NCBI RefSeq assembly: GCF_004341845.1
Contig: NZ_SLVB01000005.1
Span: forward strand, 1 to 64,000
DNA length: 64,000 nt
Origin: Novosphingobium sp. PhB165
Lineage (GTDB): Bacteria; Pseudomonadota; Alphaproteobacteria; Sphingomonadales; Sphingomonadaceae
Reading direction: 5' to 3'
Of this stretch, positions 43,254 to 51,908 are shown in pieces. Under the pieces are notes generated by a model, which made no database searches, had not been told where the DNA came from, and saw only the letters and a program-made list of their open reading frames with translations. Numbering within the stretch: the stretch's first letter is position 1; every line of letters starts with the position of its first letter. Made by a program: the position numbers and the translations under genes.

Positions 43254-43966
43254 CCACGGCAACCGCCAATCTGCCCGTTCCGGTTACCGGAATGAGCCGG
43301 CTGATGAACGCGCTGCGCGGGATGACCCAGCCCTCGCGCCTGTTGTTCGGTGTCGCCGGGGTGGCGGTCGTGGCCAATGCCATGGCGCTCGCTGCCGCGC
43401 CCGAGCCCAATGCGGCAGCAGGGGGCGCGTCTTCGGGCCGCCTTGGCGCTTCGCTTCAGGACGCACTCGGCAAGCGGGACCGCGATGCGGCGGCCGAGCG
43501 CCGCAAGCTGGAAATGCGCGAGCAGGCCGTTCGCGCCGGTGAGACGCGGCTGGCCGGGCAGCTTCAGGGCCAGCAGCCCGGGCAGCCGGCTCAGCCGGGC
43601 GCTCCGGCGCCGGGACGTTCCGGACAGGACCAGCCCGAGGTGCCTTATGACACGCTCGCGCAGATCTATCAGCGCATGAAGCCGCAGCGCGCCGCGCCGA
43701 TCTTCGAGAAGCTCGATCTGGAAGTGCAGACACAGGTTGCGCGCCGCATGCGCGATCAGGTGACCGCGCAGATCCTGTCCTACATGACGCCCGCTGCGGC
43801 GGTCGAACTCTCGATGTCTCTGGCAGGGCGCAAGGTGGTGCATGTGCGGACCCCGCCGCCGGTGGCGCAGACGCCGCCGCAGACGCGGCCCAAGCCGCAG
43901 GCGAAGCTTGCGGGGCCGGCTAAGGTGCCGGGGGCTCCGGGACAAGCTCCGGTGGCCGCGCACTGA
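43250..43966 (+). CDS. MotE-like motor chaperone (MgtE N-terminal-like domain)
   Basis: A protein of 238 residues: membrane segment near residues 30-50 (LLFGVAGVAVVANAMALA), a coiled coil (AAERRKLEMREQAVRAGE), a Pro/Gln-rich linker and then YDTLAQIYQRMKPQRAAPIFEKLD plus VARRMRDQVTAQILSYMTPAAAVELS, the helical MgtE_N-like module of rhizobial MotE. MotE there is a periplasmic chaperone of MotC. The C-terminus is a Pro/Lys-rich tail. Final gene of the fliL operon; a hairpin with T-run follows. Confidence 0.75.
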   Translation: MTTATANLPVPVTGMSRLMNALRGMTQPSRLLFGVAGVAVVANAMALAAAPEPNAAAGGASSGRLGASLQDALGKRDRDAAAERRKLEMREQAVRAGETRLAGQLQGQQPGQPAQPGAPAPGRSGQDQPEVPYDTLAQIYQRMKPQRAAPIFEKLDLEVQTQVARRMRDQVTAQILSYMTPAAAVELSMSLAGRKVVHVRTPPPVAQTPPQTRPKPQAKLAGPAKVPGAPGQAPVAAH

Positions 43967-44005
43967 TTTTGGGGTAAAGCGCTCCCCTCAGGGGGAGATG
44001 TGACG

Positions 44006-44035
44006 AAGGGGCACACGCTGCGCGTGGGGCCCCTT
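44006..44035 (+). terminator. Terminator after the fliL-fliM operon
   Basis: AAGGGGCACACGC and GCGTGGGGCCCCTT form an imperfect stem round TGC, ending in CCCTTTGTTG. It may serve both the plus-strand operon and the convergent gene at 44059. A second small hairpin, CTCCCCTCAGGGGGAG, lies at 43982-43997. Confidence 0.65.
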
Positions 44036-44058
44036 TGTTGTATTTGCGGTAGCGCGGA

Positions 44059-44472
44059 TCAGCTGCGGAAGGCGGTGGCGCGCACGATGAGGACGCGGGC
44101 CACGCTCGGATCGACGCGCTTGAGCGCAGGGGTGAGCGTCTGCGACAGTCGCTCGACATCGAGCGCGGCGAACGGCGAGGCACGGAGCCGGGCGAATTCG
44201 ATGGAGGCGGCCAGCGATGCGGCGCGCAGTTCCGGCATCCGCCGTGTCAGTTCGGTGGCCGTGGAGGCGGATTGCGCCTCAACCACCACGCGTACGTGCA
44301 TCACGCCGTCGATCCGTCCGGCGTCGACGATCGGGGTATCGATCTGTTCGAGCGTGATGAGATTGGCGGGATCGACTTGCTTCGCGGCCTGCGTGGCTGC
44401 GGGCGCGAGTCCGGCAGCCGCAGCAAGGGCCACGGCGAGGGCCGCGGTGGCATTGAGGGCGCTTAAGGACAT
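44059..44472 (-). CDS. Exported protein of unknown function in the flagellar locus (FliL-like shape)
   Basis: A protein of 137 residues with a signal peptide (TAALAVALAAAAGLAPAATQAA) and a mature part of about 110 residues: ITLEQIDTPIVDAGRIDGVMHVRVVVE, a helical RRMPELRAASLAASIEFARLR, and VARVLIVRATA at the end. The succession of strand, helices and a terminal strand recalls the periplasmic half of FliL, without its membrane anchor, but no family can be named firmly. It stands alone on the minus strand between two plus-strand flagellar units. Confidence 0.5.
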   Translation of the reverse strand: MSLSALNATAALAVALAAAAGLAPAATQAAKQVDPANLITLEQIDTPIVDAGRIDGVMHVRVVVEAQSASTATELTRRMPELRAASLAASIEFARLRASPFAALDVERLSQTLTPALKRVDPSVARVLIVRATAFRS

Positions 44473-44550
44473 GCGGAACTCCAGTTACATGTATGCGTCT
44501 GATAGACAGGACGAATACGGATAGCGCATGGCCCACGAGGGAGCCTGCTC

Positions 44551-44559
44551 CTCTATAAT
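44551..44559 (+). promoter_or_regulatory. Variant flagellar element CTCTATAAT
   Basis: CTCCTCTATAATAGAG differs from the core ATCCTATAAT only by one extra base in the C-rich part. It lies 48-56 bases before ATG 44607. Confidence 0.45.
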
Positions 44560-44606
44560 AGAGTGGATTCGGTAACATGCGGTAAACGTCGCAGGGGGCG
44601 CCAAGA

Positions 44607-44894
44607 ATGAACACCAATACCAGCCCGGCCAAAGTCCGGGTCTTGTCCTCGGGCATTCCGGCTGCGGAGCCTGCGCGTCGGCGCGGCGATCCCGGCAATA
44701 CCGGCGGATCTGACAAAGGCGAGCAGGGCGCGTCGGCCCCGTCTGTCGTTGCCAATGCCAAAGCGGGTCAGGATGACAATGCGAGCCCAAGCTTGTTGTG
44801 GGTTGCCGGTGCCATCGTTCTTTTCGTGATCGGCAGCACGGTGGGCGGGCTGTTCGTGACCACTTCGCTGCTGTTCCCCGGCATATTCCAGTGA
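44607..44894 (+). CDS. Small single-pass membrane protein of the flagellar locus
   Basis: A protein of 95 residues: 60 polar, disordered N-terminal residues rich in Gly, Ala and Asp, then one C-terminal helix (LLWVAGAIVLFVIGSTVGGLFV) ending in FPGIFQ, so probably cytoplasmic with a membrane tail. GCAGGGGG lies about ten bases before the ATG. The stop overlaps the start of the TPR gene, and a flagellar-type promoter element lies just upstream, so the pair is probably part of the motility regulon. No family recognised. Confidence 0.55.
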   Translation: MNTNTSPAKVRVLSSGIPAAEPARRRGDPGNTGGSDKGEQGASAPSVVANAKAGQDDNASPSLLWVAGAIVLFVIGSTVGGLFVTTSLLFPGIFQ

Positions 44895-46768
44895 TCCGTT
44901 CCGCCATGACGCGTTCGCGTTCGACGAAGGCATTGCTGCTCGCGGCCAGCGCCGCGCTCTTGCCCGGTGCCACGGCGGTTTCGGTTGCTCCCGCTGCATC
45001 GCCTACCGCATCGCCCACCGCGTTACCGGCCGCCCTCGCGGCTCCCGAGGCTGGTCCGCAGGCGCTTCCCCCTGCCTCACGCCTGCCCGGCTTTGCGGCA
45101 GACCTTGCCCAGCAGCCGGTGATCCTGGGCCCTTCGGCCTGGGGCGCGATGACGCAGGCGGCGGCGTGGGACCGGATCTCCCGTGTGCCGCAACCGCAAC
45201 TTCAGCAGGCGCGCTGGGACTATGCGCGCAGCCTGGTCGGCGCCGAGCGCGGCGCGGAGGCTTTCGGCGTACTCGAAGTCATGGTGCAGGACGATCCCGA
45301 CCTTGCCATGGTCGACAGCTATCGCCTTGCGCGCGGGGCGGCCCTGACGCTGCTCGGGCGCAATGCCGATGCGGTTGCGGCGCTGTCCTCGTCCGGCCTT
45401 GCGGTCAATCCCGAGGCTTGTGCCTGGCGCCTGCGCGCGCTGGCGGCGAGCCATCTGGCCGAACAGGCGCTGGGGCAAGTGGCCTGCGCCCGCCCGGCCT
45501 TGCGCGCGGCGCGGCCCAAGCCGTTCGTGCTGGCTGCCGCATTATCGGCGGTCGAGGGCGGGCAGCCGGACAAGGCGATGGAATGGCTCCAGCCGATGCC
45601 GGACAGCGATCCCGCCGCCAACCTGCTGCGCGGGCGCGCGCAACTGCTGCAAGGGCATGGTGACGAGGCGCGGCTGCGCTTCGCCCGCGTCGCCCACTCG
45701 GGCACGATGGAGCAGCGCACCGATGCGCAGCTCAGCGAGATCGAGGCGCGCGTGGCTGCGCATACGATCGGCATGAACGATGCGCTGCGCCAGCTTGAAG
45801 CGCTGCGCTACGGCTGGCGCGGCGATGCCATCGAGCAGCGCGCGCTGCGGCTGACCTACCGGCTTCAGGACGCGCGCGGCGATATTGCCGGCGCGCTGGA
45901 AAGCGGCGCCGCCCTGCTGCGCGGTTTCGGGCTGGAGGGGCAGGATGCGACGATTCTGCCCGCACTGCGCGCCAAGCTCACCGCCGCGCTCGATCCTTCG
46001 CGCAACCTGCCGCTCGATCAGGCCGCGGGGCTTTACTGGGACTACCGCGACCTAGCGCCCGGCGGTGCCGAGGGCGACCTGCTGTCGAGCCGTCTGGCCG
46101 AGCGTTTGCAGGCTGCCGGGCTCTACGAGCGTGCGGCAGACCTGCTCGATTACCAGCTTTTCGTGCGCGCGGGCGATCTTGCGCGCGGGCCGCTCTCGGG
46201 CCGGGTGGCGAGCCTCTATATCCTTGCCGGCCGTCCCGACAAGGCGCTGGAGGCGCTGCGCAAGTCCGAGGATCCGAGCTTCCCCGACGCCATGATCGGC
46301 GAGCGCGACCGGGTGGAAGCCGTGGCGCTCAGCCAGATCGGCCGCATCGACGAGGCGCTGGCGGTGCTCGACACCGTGCCCGGCAGCACGCCGCTACAGG
46401 CGGAGATCCTGTGGAAGCACCGCGACTGGCAGCGCTATGCCGATAAGTCCGCGTCCAGCCTGCCGCCGCCGCGTGCGCTCGATCAGGTCGGGCAGGCGGT
46501 GGTGCTGCGCCATGCGATCTCGCTGGCCATGCTCGGCCACGAGGATGCGCTGACGGCGCTGCATGCGCGCTATGCCGGGGCGTTCAATGGGCTGCCGACC
46601 GCGCCGGTGTTCGAGATGCTCACGTCGCATCCGATGGGCGCCGATGCCGGTGCGCTCGGCCGGGCGATGGCGGCTCTGCCCTCGGCCAGCCCGGCTGGCG
46701 ACCTTGCCGACCTGATCGACCGCGCGCCCGATGTGGCCCCGGTTCCGACCAAGCAGGCCAAGCACTGA
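44891..46768 (+). CDS. Exported TPR-like protein of the flagellar locus
   Basis: A protein of about 625 residues with a signal peptide (STKALLLAASAALLPGATA), an Ala/Pro linker and then helical repeats of TPR/SEL type through most of its length (ARSLVGAERGAEAFGVLEVM, RVASLYILAGRPDKALEALR, ALSQIGRIDEALAVLDTVP). Probably periplasmic. In rhizobia the MotC partner of MotE is a periplasmic motor protein, and by position and size this could be a functional counterpart, but the sequence does not prove it. GTG 44891 overlaps the preceding stop by four bases; ATG 44906 is an alternative start of the signal peptide. Confidence 0.6.
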   Translation: MIRSAMTRSRSTKALLLAASAALLPGATAVSVAPAASPTASPTALPAALAAPEAGPQALPPASRLPGFAADLAQQPVILGPSAWGAMTQAAAWDRISRVPQPQLQQARWDYARSLVGAERGAEAFGVLEVMVQDDPDLAMVDSYRLARGAALTLLGRNADAVAALSSSGLAVNPEACAWRLRALAASHLAEQALGQVACARPALRAARPKPFVLAAALSAVEGGQPDKAMEWLQPMPDSDPAANLLRGRAQLLQGHGDEARLRFARVAHSGTMEQRTDAQLSEIEARVAAHTIGMNDALRQLEALRYGWRGDAIEQRALRLTYRLQDARGDIAGALESGAALLRGFGLEGQDATILPALRAKLTAALDPSRNLPLDQAAGLYWDYRDLAPGGAEGDLLSSRLAERLQAAGLYERAADLLDYQLFVRAGDLARGPLSGRVASLYILAGRPDKALEALRKSEDPSFPDAMIGERDRVEAVALSQIGRIDEALAVLDTVPGSTPLQAEILWKHRDWQRYADKSASSLPPPRALDQVGQAVVLRHAISLAMLGHEDALTALHARYAGAFNGLPTAPVFEMLTSHPMGADAGALGRAMAALPSASPAGDLADLIDRAPDVAPVPTKQAKH

Positions 46769-46786
46769 GAGCAGCGGGCGATACCC

Positions 46787-46829
46787 AAACAAAAAGGGCA
46801 GGAGGTCGAACCTCCTGCCCTTTTTGTTT
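46787..46829. terminator. Bidirectional terminator between the TPR gene and flgL
   Basis: AAACAAAAAGGGCAGGAGGT pairs without mismatch with ACCTCCTGCCCTTTTTGTTT around CGA. With A-rich and T-rich flanks it ends both the plus-strand TPR transcript and the minus-strand flgL transcript. Confidence 0.92.
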
Positions 46830-46864
46830 GGCGACAGTTCCCGGAAATCCGGGAACCGTTTGGC

Positions 46865-47773
46865 TCAGGTGAGGTAGTTCGTGAGCGACATGCTCGAAAG
46901 CTGCGAGAACACCGAGTAGCTCGCTTCCAGGATGGTCTGGCGCTGCGTGATGTCGATCGCGACCTGGCCAAGGTCCGCGTCCTCGACCCCGCCGATCACT
47001 TCGGTGAGCAGGTTGGAGCGGTCGTCGGCACGCGTCGACAGCGTATCCACCTGGTTCTGGCGCTGGCCGTTGACGGCGTTGACATTGCGGACCTGCGCAA
47101 GCCCGGTGTCGAGCTGGCCCAGCGCGGTCTGGATCGCGGTCTTCTGGTCGTCGGTCAGCTTGTCGCCGAAGGGGCCGGCCTCGGCCAGCGTGCGGAATGC
47201 CGGGATCAGGCCCGAGGCGGCGTCGCTGGCGGTGATGCCGTACTGCACGTCCACGCCGTCACCCATGCGGGCCGACTGGTGCACATCGTCATTCGCGAAG
47301 GCGTCGGCGGCATTCAGGCCCTTGGTGTCGTCCAGCGTCTTCGGCAGGAACGGCGAGGTCGAGGTCTGCGAACCGGCGAACAGCGGCACGCCGCCCGACG
47401 TGGCATTGAGCGATGCGCGGACATCGCCGAAGGCGCTTTCGACGGTCGACTGGAGGCTGGGCGAATCGCCGGTGCCCAGCGCCGTCATGAGCTGGGTGCG
47501 CAAGTCCGAAAGCGAGGAGTCGATCTGGTTGAGATTGGCATCGTAAAGCGACAGCGTGGTCGAAACGGTGCTGGCGACCGCCTTGTAGCTCTGCTGCTGG
47601 GCCAGCATCGAGTGCGCCGACAGCGTGCGCACGGCGTCGAGGCCGAGGCTGGCATAGTCGGGCGCCTTGGAGCCCGTGGCAAGCTGCATCTGGCTGACGG
47701 ACAGGCTTTCCTGCGAACGCGCGATCGCGCTCGCAAGCGTGTTCTGCATGGGAATAGTGGCAACGCGGGTCAT
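46865..47773 (-). CDS. flgL: Hook-filament junction protein FlgL
   Basis: A 302-residue flagellin-family protein. TIPMQNTLASAIARSQESLSVSQMQLATGSKAPDY and LGLDAVRTLSAHSML form the N-terminal coiled coil, and TQRQTILEASYSVFSQLSSMSLTNYL the C-terminal one. GDGVDVQYGITASD in the middle is typical FlgL. It follows flgK by 11 bases on the same strand. Confidence 0.9.
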   Translation of the reverse strand: MTRVATIPMQNTLASAIARSQESLSVSQMQLATGSKAPDYASLGLDAVRTLSAHSMLAQQQSYKAVASTVSTTLSLYDANLNQIDSSLSDLRTQLMTALGTGDSPSLQSTVESAFGDVRASLNATSGGVPLFAGSQTSTSPFLPKTLDDTKGLNAADAFANDDVHQSARMGDGVDVQYGITASDAASGLIPAFRTLAEAGPFGDKLTDDQKTAIQTALGQLDTGLAQVRNVNAVNGQRQNQVDTLSTRADDRSNLLTEVIGGVEDADLGQVAIDITQRQTILEASYSVFSQLSSMSLTNYLT

Positions 47774-47784
47774 CTGCTGCTTCC

Positions 47785-49884
47785 TTATCTGATCATGCCG
47801 AGCAGGGCGTCGTACATGTCCGAGGCGGTGGTCATCACGCGGGCGGCGGCGCTGTAGCTGTTCTGGAGCACCACCATCTGGGCCAGCTCTTCGTCGATGT
47901 TGACGCCGGCATAGCTGTCGCGGCGGCTGACCGCGTCGTTGAGCCGGGCCGAGGCATCGTCGTTGGTGTCGGAGGCTTGCGAGGCCATCGATCCGATGCC
48001 GCCGACCAGAGCGTTGGCGAAGTTGTCGATCGTCTTGCTGCCGTTCTTGCCGAAATCGGCATTGGAGGACAGCGCGTCGATGAAGGCGGTGGAATTGCGG
48101 AAGTCGCCCGCGCCCACGGCCTTTTCGCCCACGGCGGCAGTGAGCTGGAGCTGGGCGAGCGGCACCTTGGAGGTATCCGCCAGCATCGCCGGATCGACTT
48201 CGGCGTTCGCCAGCCCGCTGGCATTGCCGGTAAGGCCCGAAAGCGCCGAGAACGAAAGGCCGGTGCCGTTGCGGTTGGTCGAATCCGACGGGATCGAGAT
48301 CGACGATCCGGCGCTGGAGGCATTGGGGGTGAACGCGACGCGGCCGCTGTCGTCCAGCGCGAAGCTGCCGTACTTGGCCAGCGGACTGGCGTTCAGGTTG
48401 TTGATCGTATCGCCCCAGGTGTCACCGGCTGCACTGGTCAGGGTGTACTGGGACAGCACTTTGCCGTTGGAATCGCGCAGCACGATCTGAGAGGTCTGGC
48501 CGGCAGTGAAGCCGGTCGGATCGCTGGACGTGAAGCCCGACGGGGCCAGCGCGCTGCTGTCCGAGCGGATGATGTTGTTCAGCCCGAAGAACTGCGAGAA
48601 GCCCACGCCCGCGCGGTCGCTGGGGGTATCGGGATCCTGCGCGATGGCGATGCCGTTGCTGCTCGACGCCGCACTGATCGACAGCACGCCCTTGGCGTCG
48701 ATGCTGGCGGTGGCATCGGGCGAGAGGCCCGCGTTGATCGCTGCCACCGCGTCATCCACCGTGGCGCCGGCGCCCAGGGCGTCGAAGTCGATGGTGGTCT
48801 TGTTGATGAGGGTGCCGTCCTTGCCCACCACCGCGAACGTCGCCTTGCCGGTGAAGCCGAGGCGGTCGCTGCCGACAAGGCCGTTGGCCTGTCCGGTCAT
48901 GGTATTGGGCGGGGGCAGGGTAGTGCCCTCGTTGGAAACCTTGTTGAGCTGCTGGGACAGGCCGCTGAAAAGCTGGCCGAGCTGCTCGTTGAACTGCGGG
49001 AGCACGCGGTCGCGCATGTCCAGCAGCCCGCCAAGCTTGCCGCCCACCGAAGTGGAATCGATCTTCTCGCCGGTGGCGGCGCCCATCGTGCCGTCATCGG
49101 CGGCGAAGCGGATATCGATCGAGGGGTACGTCGCCTGCGCGGCACCCGCGCCCGAATTGTACGAAAGCTGGCGCAGGCGCGTGTCGAGCAGGGTCTGGCC
49201 CGAGGCGGTGTCGATGAAGACGCGCCCATCGCTCTGTTCGCGCACGTTCACGCTCATCAGCCCGCTCAGTTCCTGAAGCGCGGACATGCGCTCGTCGGCG
49301 GGGCCGGAGGTGCTCTGGCCAAGGCCCTGGAGGCGGGCGACCTGGTCGTTGAGGTCGTTGATCTTTTGCAGCAGCACGTTGGAGCGGGCGACCGTGTCGC
49401 TGACTTCGCTCTCGACGTCGGACTGGAGGCTCGAGACGTCCTTGGTCAGGCCGTTCAGCGTGTCCAGCGTGTTCGAAATATTGCTCGTGAACAGCGCGAT
49501 CGACTGCGAGGTGCCCTGAAGTCCGCTGATCTGGGAGACCGCGCTGGAAATGGACGACAACTGCGCCGTGAGGCTGGACGTGGAATCGGTGGCGCCCAGC
49601 AGCGACTGGAGCCGGTCGAGATAGGAATTGGCCGCATCGCTCCGGCCGGCCGCGCCTGCACGCTGATAGACCGCGTTCTCAAGGAACTTGTCCGCCACGC
49701 GCGAGGGCTCGCCGACGACAACGCCGCTGACCTGGCCTCCCGATACGGACGTCGCCAGCGACACCTTCTGCCGGGCGTAGCCGGGGGTGTTGACGTTGGC
49801 GATGTTGTTGGAGACCGTTTGCATCCCCGCCTGCGACGCCGAAAGGCCCGACATGGCGGAACTGAGAATCTGGTTGAGGGACAC
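47785..49884 (-). CDS. flgK: Hook-filament junction protein FlgK
   Basis: A 699-residue hook-associated protein. SLNQILSSAMSGLSASQAGMQTVSNNIANVNTPGYARQKV is the N-terminal signature and SGVNIDEELAQM-like VNIDEELAQMVVLQNSYSAAARVMTTASDMYDALL the C-terminal one. The centre (about residues 330-560) is a long variable region, making it larger than the 550-residue enterobacterial protein. GTG 49884 is preceded by AGGA nine bases upstream and starts the signature; codons upstream of it are not needed. Confidence 0.92.
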   Translation of the reverse strand: MSLNQILSSAMSGLSASQAGMQTVSNNIANVNTPGYARQKVSLATSVSGGQVSGVVVGEPSRVADKFLENAVYQRAGAAGRSDAANSYLDRLQSLLGATDSTSSLTAQLSSISSAVSQISGLQGTSQSIALFTSNISNTLDTLNGLTKDVSSLQSDVESEVSDTVARSNVLLQKINDLNDQVARLQGLGQSTSGPADERMSALQELSGLMSVNVREQSDGRVFIDTASGQTLLDTRLRQLSYNSGAGAAQATYPSIDIRFAADDGTMGAATGEKIDSTSVGGKLGGLLDMRDRVLPQFNEQLGQLFSGLSQQLNKVSNEGTTLPPPNTMTGQANGLVGSDRLGFTGKATFAVVGKDGTLINKTTIDFDALGAGATVDDAVAAINAGLSPDATASIDAKGVLSISAASSSNGIAIAQDPDTPSDRAGVGFSQFFGLNNIIRSDSSALAPSGFTSSDPTGFTAGQTSQIVLRDSNGKVLSQYTLTSAAGDTWGDTINNLNASPLAKYGSFALDDSGRVAFTPNASSAGSSISIPSDSTNRNGTGLSFSALSGLTGNASGLANAEVDPAMLADTSKVPLAQLQLTAAVGEKAVGAGDFRNSTAFIDALSSNADFGKNGSKTIDNFANALVGGIGSMASQASDTNDDASARLNDAVSRRDSYAGVNIDEELAQMVVLQNSYSAAARVMTTASDMYDALLGMIR

Positions 49885-49938
49885 GTTTCGGTTTCCTGCA
49901 AGTCTCGTGAAGGGATGGGAAGGGGATTTTGGAGTACC

Positions 49939-49970
49939 GGCTGGAAATGCGCCTTGGCGCATTTCCAGCC
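49939..49970. terminator. Perfect 15-bp hairpin between flgK and flgE
   Basis: GGCTGGAAATGCGCC (49939-49953) pairs fully with GGCGCATTTCCAGCC (49956-49970), with just two loop bases. It could stop or attenuate flgE transcription (minus strand) before flgK, or stabilise the flgE mRNA end. No long T-run follows, so a processing or attenuation role is possible. Confidence 0.6.
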
Positions 49971-49978
49971 AGACTAAA

Positions 49979-51292
49979 TCACCTCTTCAGGTTGCTGACT
50001 TCCTGAAGCATGTCGTCGACCGTGGTGATGATCTTCGACGAGGCGCTGTAGGCGCGCTGGTAGATGATCATGTTCGAGAACTCGGACGCGAGATCGACGT
50101 TCGAGGCTTCGAGCGTACCGGCCGACAGATCGCCGCCGCCCAGCGAGCCGGGCTCGTTGATCGAGGCATTGCCCGAATCCTGCGAGGCCGCGTAGGCATT
50201 GCCGCTGATGCGCGTCAGGCCGTCCGGGTTGGCGAACGTCGCCAGCGGAAGCTGGTAGATCGCGCGCGAGGAGCCGTCGTCGAACACTGCGCTGACGACG
50301 CCGTCCTTCGAGATGTTGACCGACGAAACGGTGCCCAGCATGCCGCCGTTGGCGCTGGAGTTGAGCAGGGCCGAAGCGCTGCCGAACTGGGTCAGGCCGT
50401 CGAGACCGTCATCGCTGCCGAGCTTGAGGCTGATCGGTTCCGAACCGGCGCCGTTGGCCCAGCCGATGTCGAGGTCGGAGAACAGCGCGGGGCTCGAACC
50501 GGCAACGTCGAGGCTGCCGTCGGCATTGAAGCTGATCGTGCCGCTGGCAAGCAGGCCGGTGGTGGTGGCAGTGCCGCCAACGCTGGCCACATCGGCGGGA
50601 TCGCCCGAGATTTCGGCGGCCCACTGGTTCGTGCCGGTCTTGGTGTAGTTGAACGTCAGCGAGTGCGAGGTGCCCTGCGCGTCATAGACGACGACCGAGC
50701 GCGAGAACTGCGGCGTCACCGCGCCCGAGGTCATGTCGCCGGCCGTGTAGCCGGTGACGGGATCCGCGGTGGAATCGAGGTTGGCGCGCATCGAGACCGT
50801 GGTGGTCGGCGTGGCGGCGCCGGTCAGCGCATTCGGCTTGATCGGCTGAAGCGACGACATGCTGCCGTTGTTGACGTAGTTGCCGTCAGCATCGAGCGGC
50901 CAGCCGGTCAGGTAATAGCCTGCGGTGTTGACCAGGTAGCCCTGCGGGTCGGTCGTGAACGAACCGGCGCGCGTATAGGCGATCGTGCCGCTGGCGTCGG
51001 GGCTGGAACGCACGACGAAGAAGCCGGCGCCGTCGATGCCGATGTCGGTCAGGCTGGTCGAGGCCTGCAGCAGGCCCTGCTTGGAAATCAGCGCCTTGGG
51101 CGTGGCGGTAACGCCGCCGGCCGAGTAGCTGCTCTTGACCTTGCCGTCGGTGACGAGCGTCTGGAACTGTGCCGAGACGCCCTTGTAGCCCACGGTGTTG
51201 ACGTTGGTGATGTTGTCCGCAACGGTCGCCATCGCGCTGGCTTGAGCGCCGAGGCCCGACACGCCCGCGTAAAGAGCTGAATAGAGGCTCAT
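49979..51292 (-). CDS. flgE: Flagellar hook protein FlgE
   Basis: A 437-residue hook subunit. SLYSALYAGVSGLGAQASAMATVADNITNVNTVGYKG at the start, GFFVVRSSPDASGTIAYTRAGSFTTD, and the end block AGTLEASNVDLASEFSNMIIYQRAYSASSKIITTVDDMLQ are diagnostic. The centre is longer than Caulobacter-type minimum hooks. ATG 51292 has AAGGAGA five bases upstream. The variant element ATCCTACAAT lies 56-65 bases before the start. Confidence 0.92.
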   Translation of the reverse strand: MSLYSALYAGVSGLGAQASAMATVADNITNVNTVGYKGVSAQFQTLVTDGKVKSSYSAGGVTATPKALISKQGLLQASTSLTDIGIDGAGFFVVRSSPDASGTIAYTRAGSFTTDPQGYLVNTAGYYLTGWPLDADGNYVNNGSMSSLQPIKPNALTGAATPTTTVSMRANLDSTADPVTGYTAGDMTSGAVTPQFSRSVVVYDAQGTSHSLTFNYTKTGTNQWAAEISGDPADVASVGGTATTTGLLASGTISFNADGSLDVAGSSPALFSDLDIGWANGAGSEPISLKLGSDDGLDGLTQFGSASALLNSSANGGMLGTVSSVNISKDGVVSAVFDDGSSRAIYQLPLATFANPDGLTRISGNAYAASQDSGNASINEPGSLGGGDLSAGTLEASNVDLASEFSNMIIYQRAYSASSKIITTVDDMLQEVSNLKR

Positions 51293-51347
51293 GTCATTCT
51301 CCTTGCGTCCGGGCCGGAAAATGGCGGTACCGGCATACGGACAGAGC

Positions 51348-51357
51348 ATTGTAGGAT
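51348..51357 (-). promoter_or_regulatory. Flagellar-type element ATCCTACAAT before flgE
   Basis: Minus-strand ATCCTACAAT, one base different from the core. Its distance to the start codon (56-65 bases) equals that of the chemoreceptor element. Confidence 0.5.
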
Positions 51358-51427
51358 GAACTGCACGCTCAACCGTGCGGATGTGCATGAAAAAAGCCTC
51401 GGGACCGTCACCGGGATGACTCACATC

Positions 51428-51437
51428 ATCCTATAAT
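51428..51437 (+). promoter_or_regulatory. Flagellar-type ATCCTATAAT element before flbT
   Basis: Exact ATCCTATAAT within CATCATCCTATAATCTG, 30-39 bases before the flbT start. It lies 70 bases from, and divergent to, the flgE element. Confidence 0.55.
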
Positions 51438-51466
51438 CTGTGAAACGTGTTTCGGGGGCTGCACAC

Positions 51467-51895
51467 ATGACACTTCGCATTTCGCTCAAGAAGGGCGAGC
51501 CGGTGATCGTCAACGGCGCGGTGCTGCGCGCCCAGTCGCGGACCGACCTCGTCGTCGAGAATTCCGCGACGATCCTGCGTGGCCGCGATGTGATGCAGCC
51601 CGAGGAAGCGGTCACGCCCGCGCGTGCGCTCTATTTCGCCTGCATGATGGCCTATATCGATCAGGCCGATCTGCCGCGCCATCAGCAATCGGTGCTCGAA
51701 CGGCTGGAAGCGCTGATGGACGCGCTGGAATCGCATGAGGCCAAGGCCGTCTGCATCCGCTTCGCCCAGAAAGTCGCGGTGGGGCAGTTCTACGCCGCGC
51801 TTGTCGACTGCCGCTGGCTGATCGCTTACGAATCCGACGCCATCGCTCGCTTCGCACCGGCCGAAGTCGCCGACGAAGCCGCTCCGGCCGCCTGA
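51467..51895 (+). CDS. flbT: Flagellar biosynthesis repressor FlbT
   Basis: A 142-residue protein matching FlbT: LRISLKKGEPVIVNGAVLRA, FVENSATILRGRDVMQPEEA-like VENSATILRGRDVM, and ALYFACMMAYIDQ. In Caulobacter FlbT binds the 5' leader of flagellin mRNA and promotes its decay until the hook is finished; FlaF acts in the opposite sense. Here flbT leads the fliI-fliJ operon, 13 bases before fliI, while flaF is 9.7 kb away, so the usual flaF-flbT adjacency is broken. The C-terminus is an Ala/Pro-rich tail. Confidence 0.85.
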   Translation: MTLRISLKKGEPVIVNGAVLRAQSRTDLVVENSATILRGRDVMQPEEAVTPARALYFACMMAYIDQADLPRHQQSVLERLEALMDALESHEAKAVCIRFAQKVAVGQFYAALVDCRWLIAYESDAIARFAPAEVADEAAPAA

Positions 51896-51908
51896 ACGGG
51901 GCGCCGTC

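Noticed and set aside
47977..49977. 666-codon plus-strand frame opposite flgK
   Set aside because: FlgK signatures are clear on the minus strand; this frame has the Arg/Gly/Ala-rich composition of a shadow.
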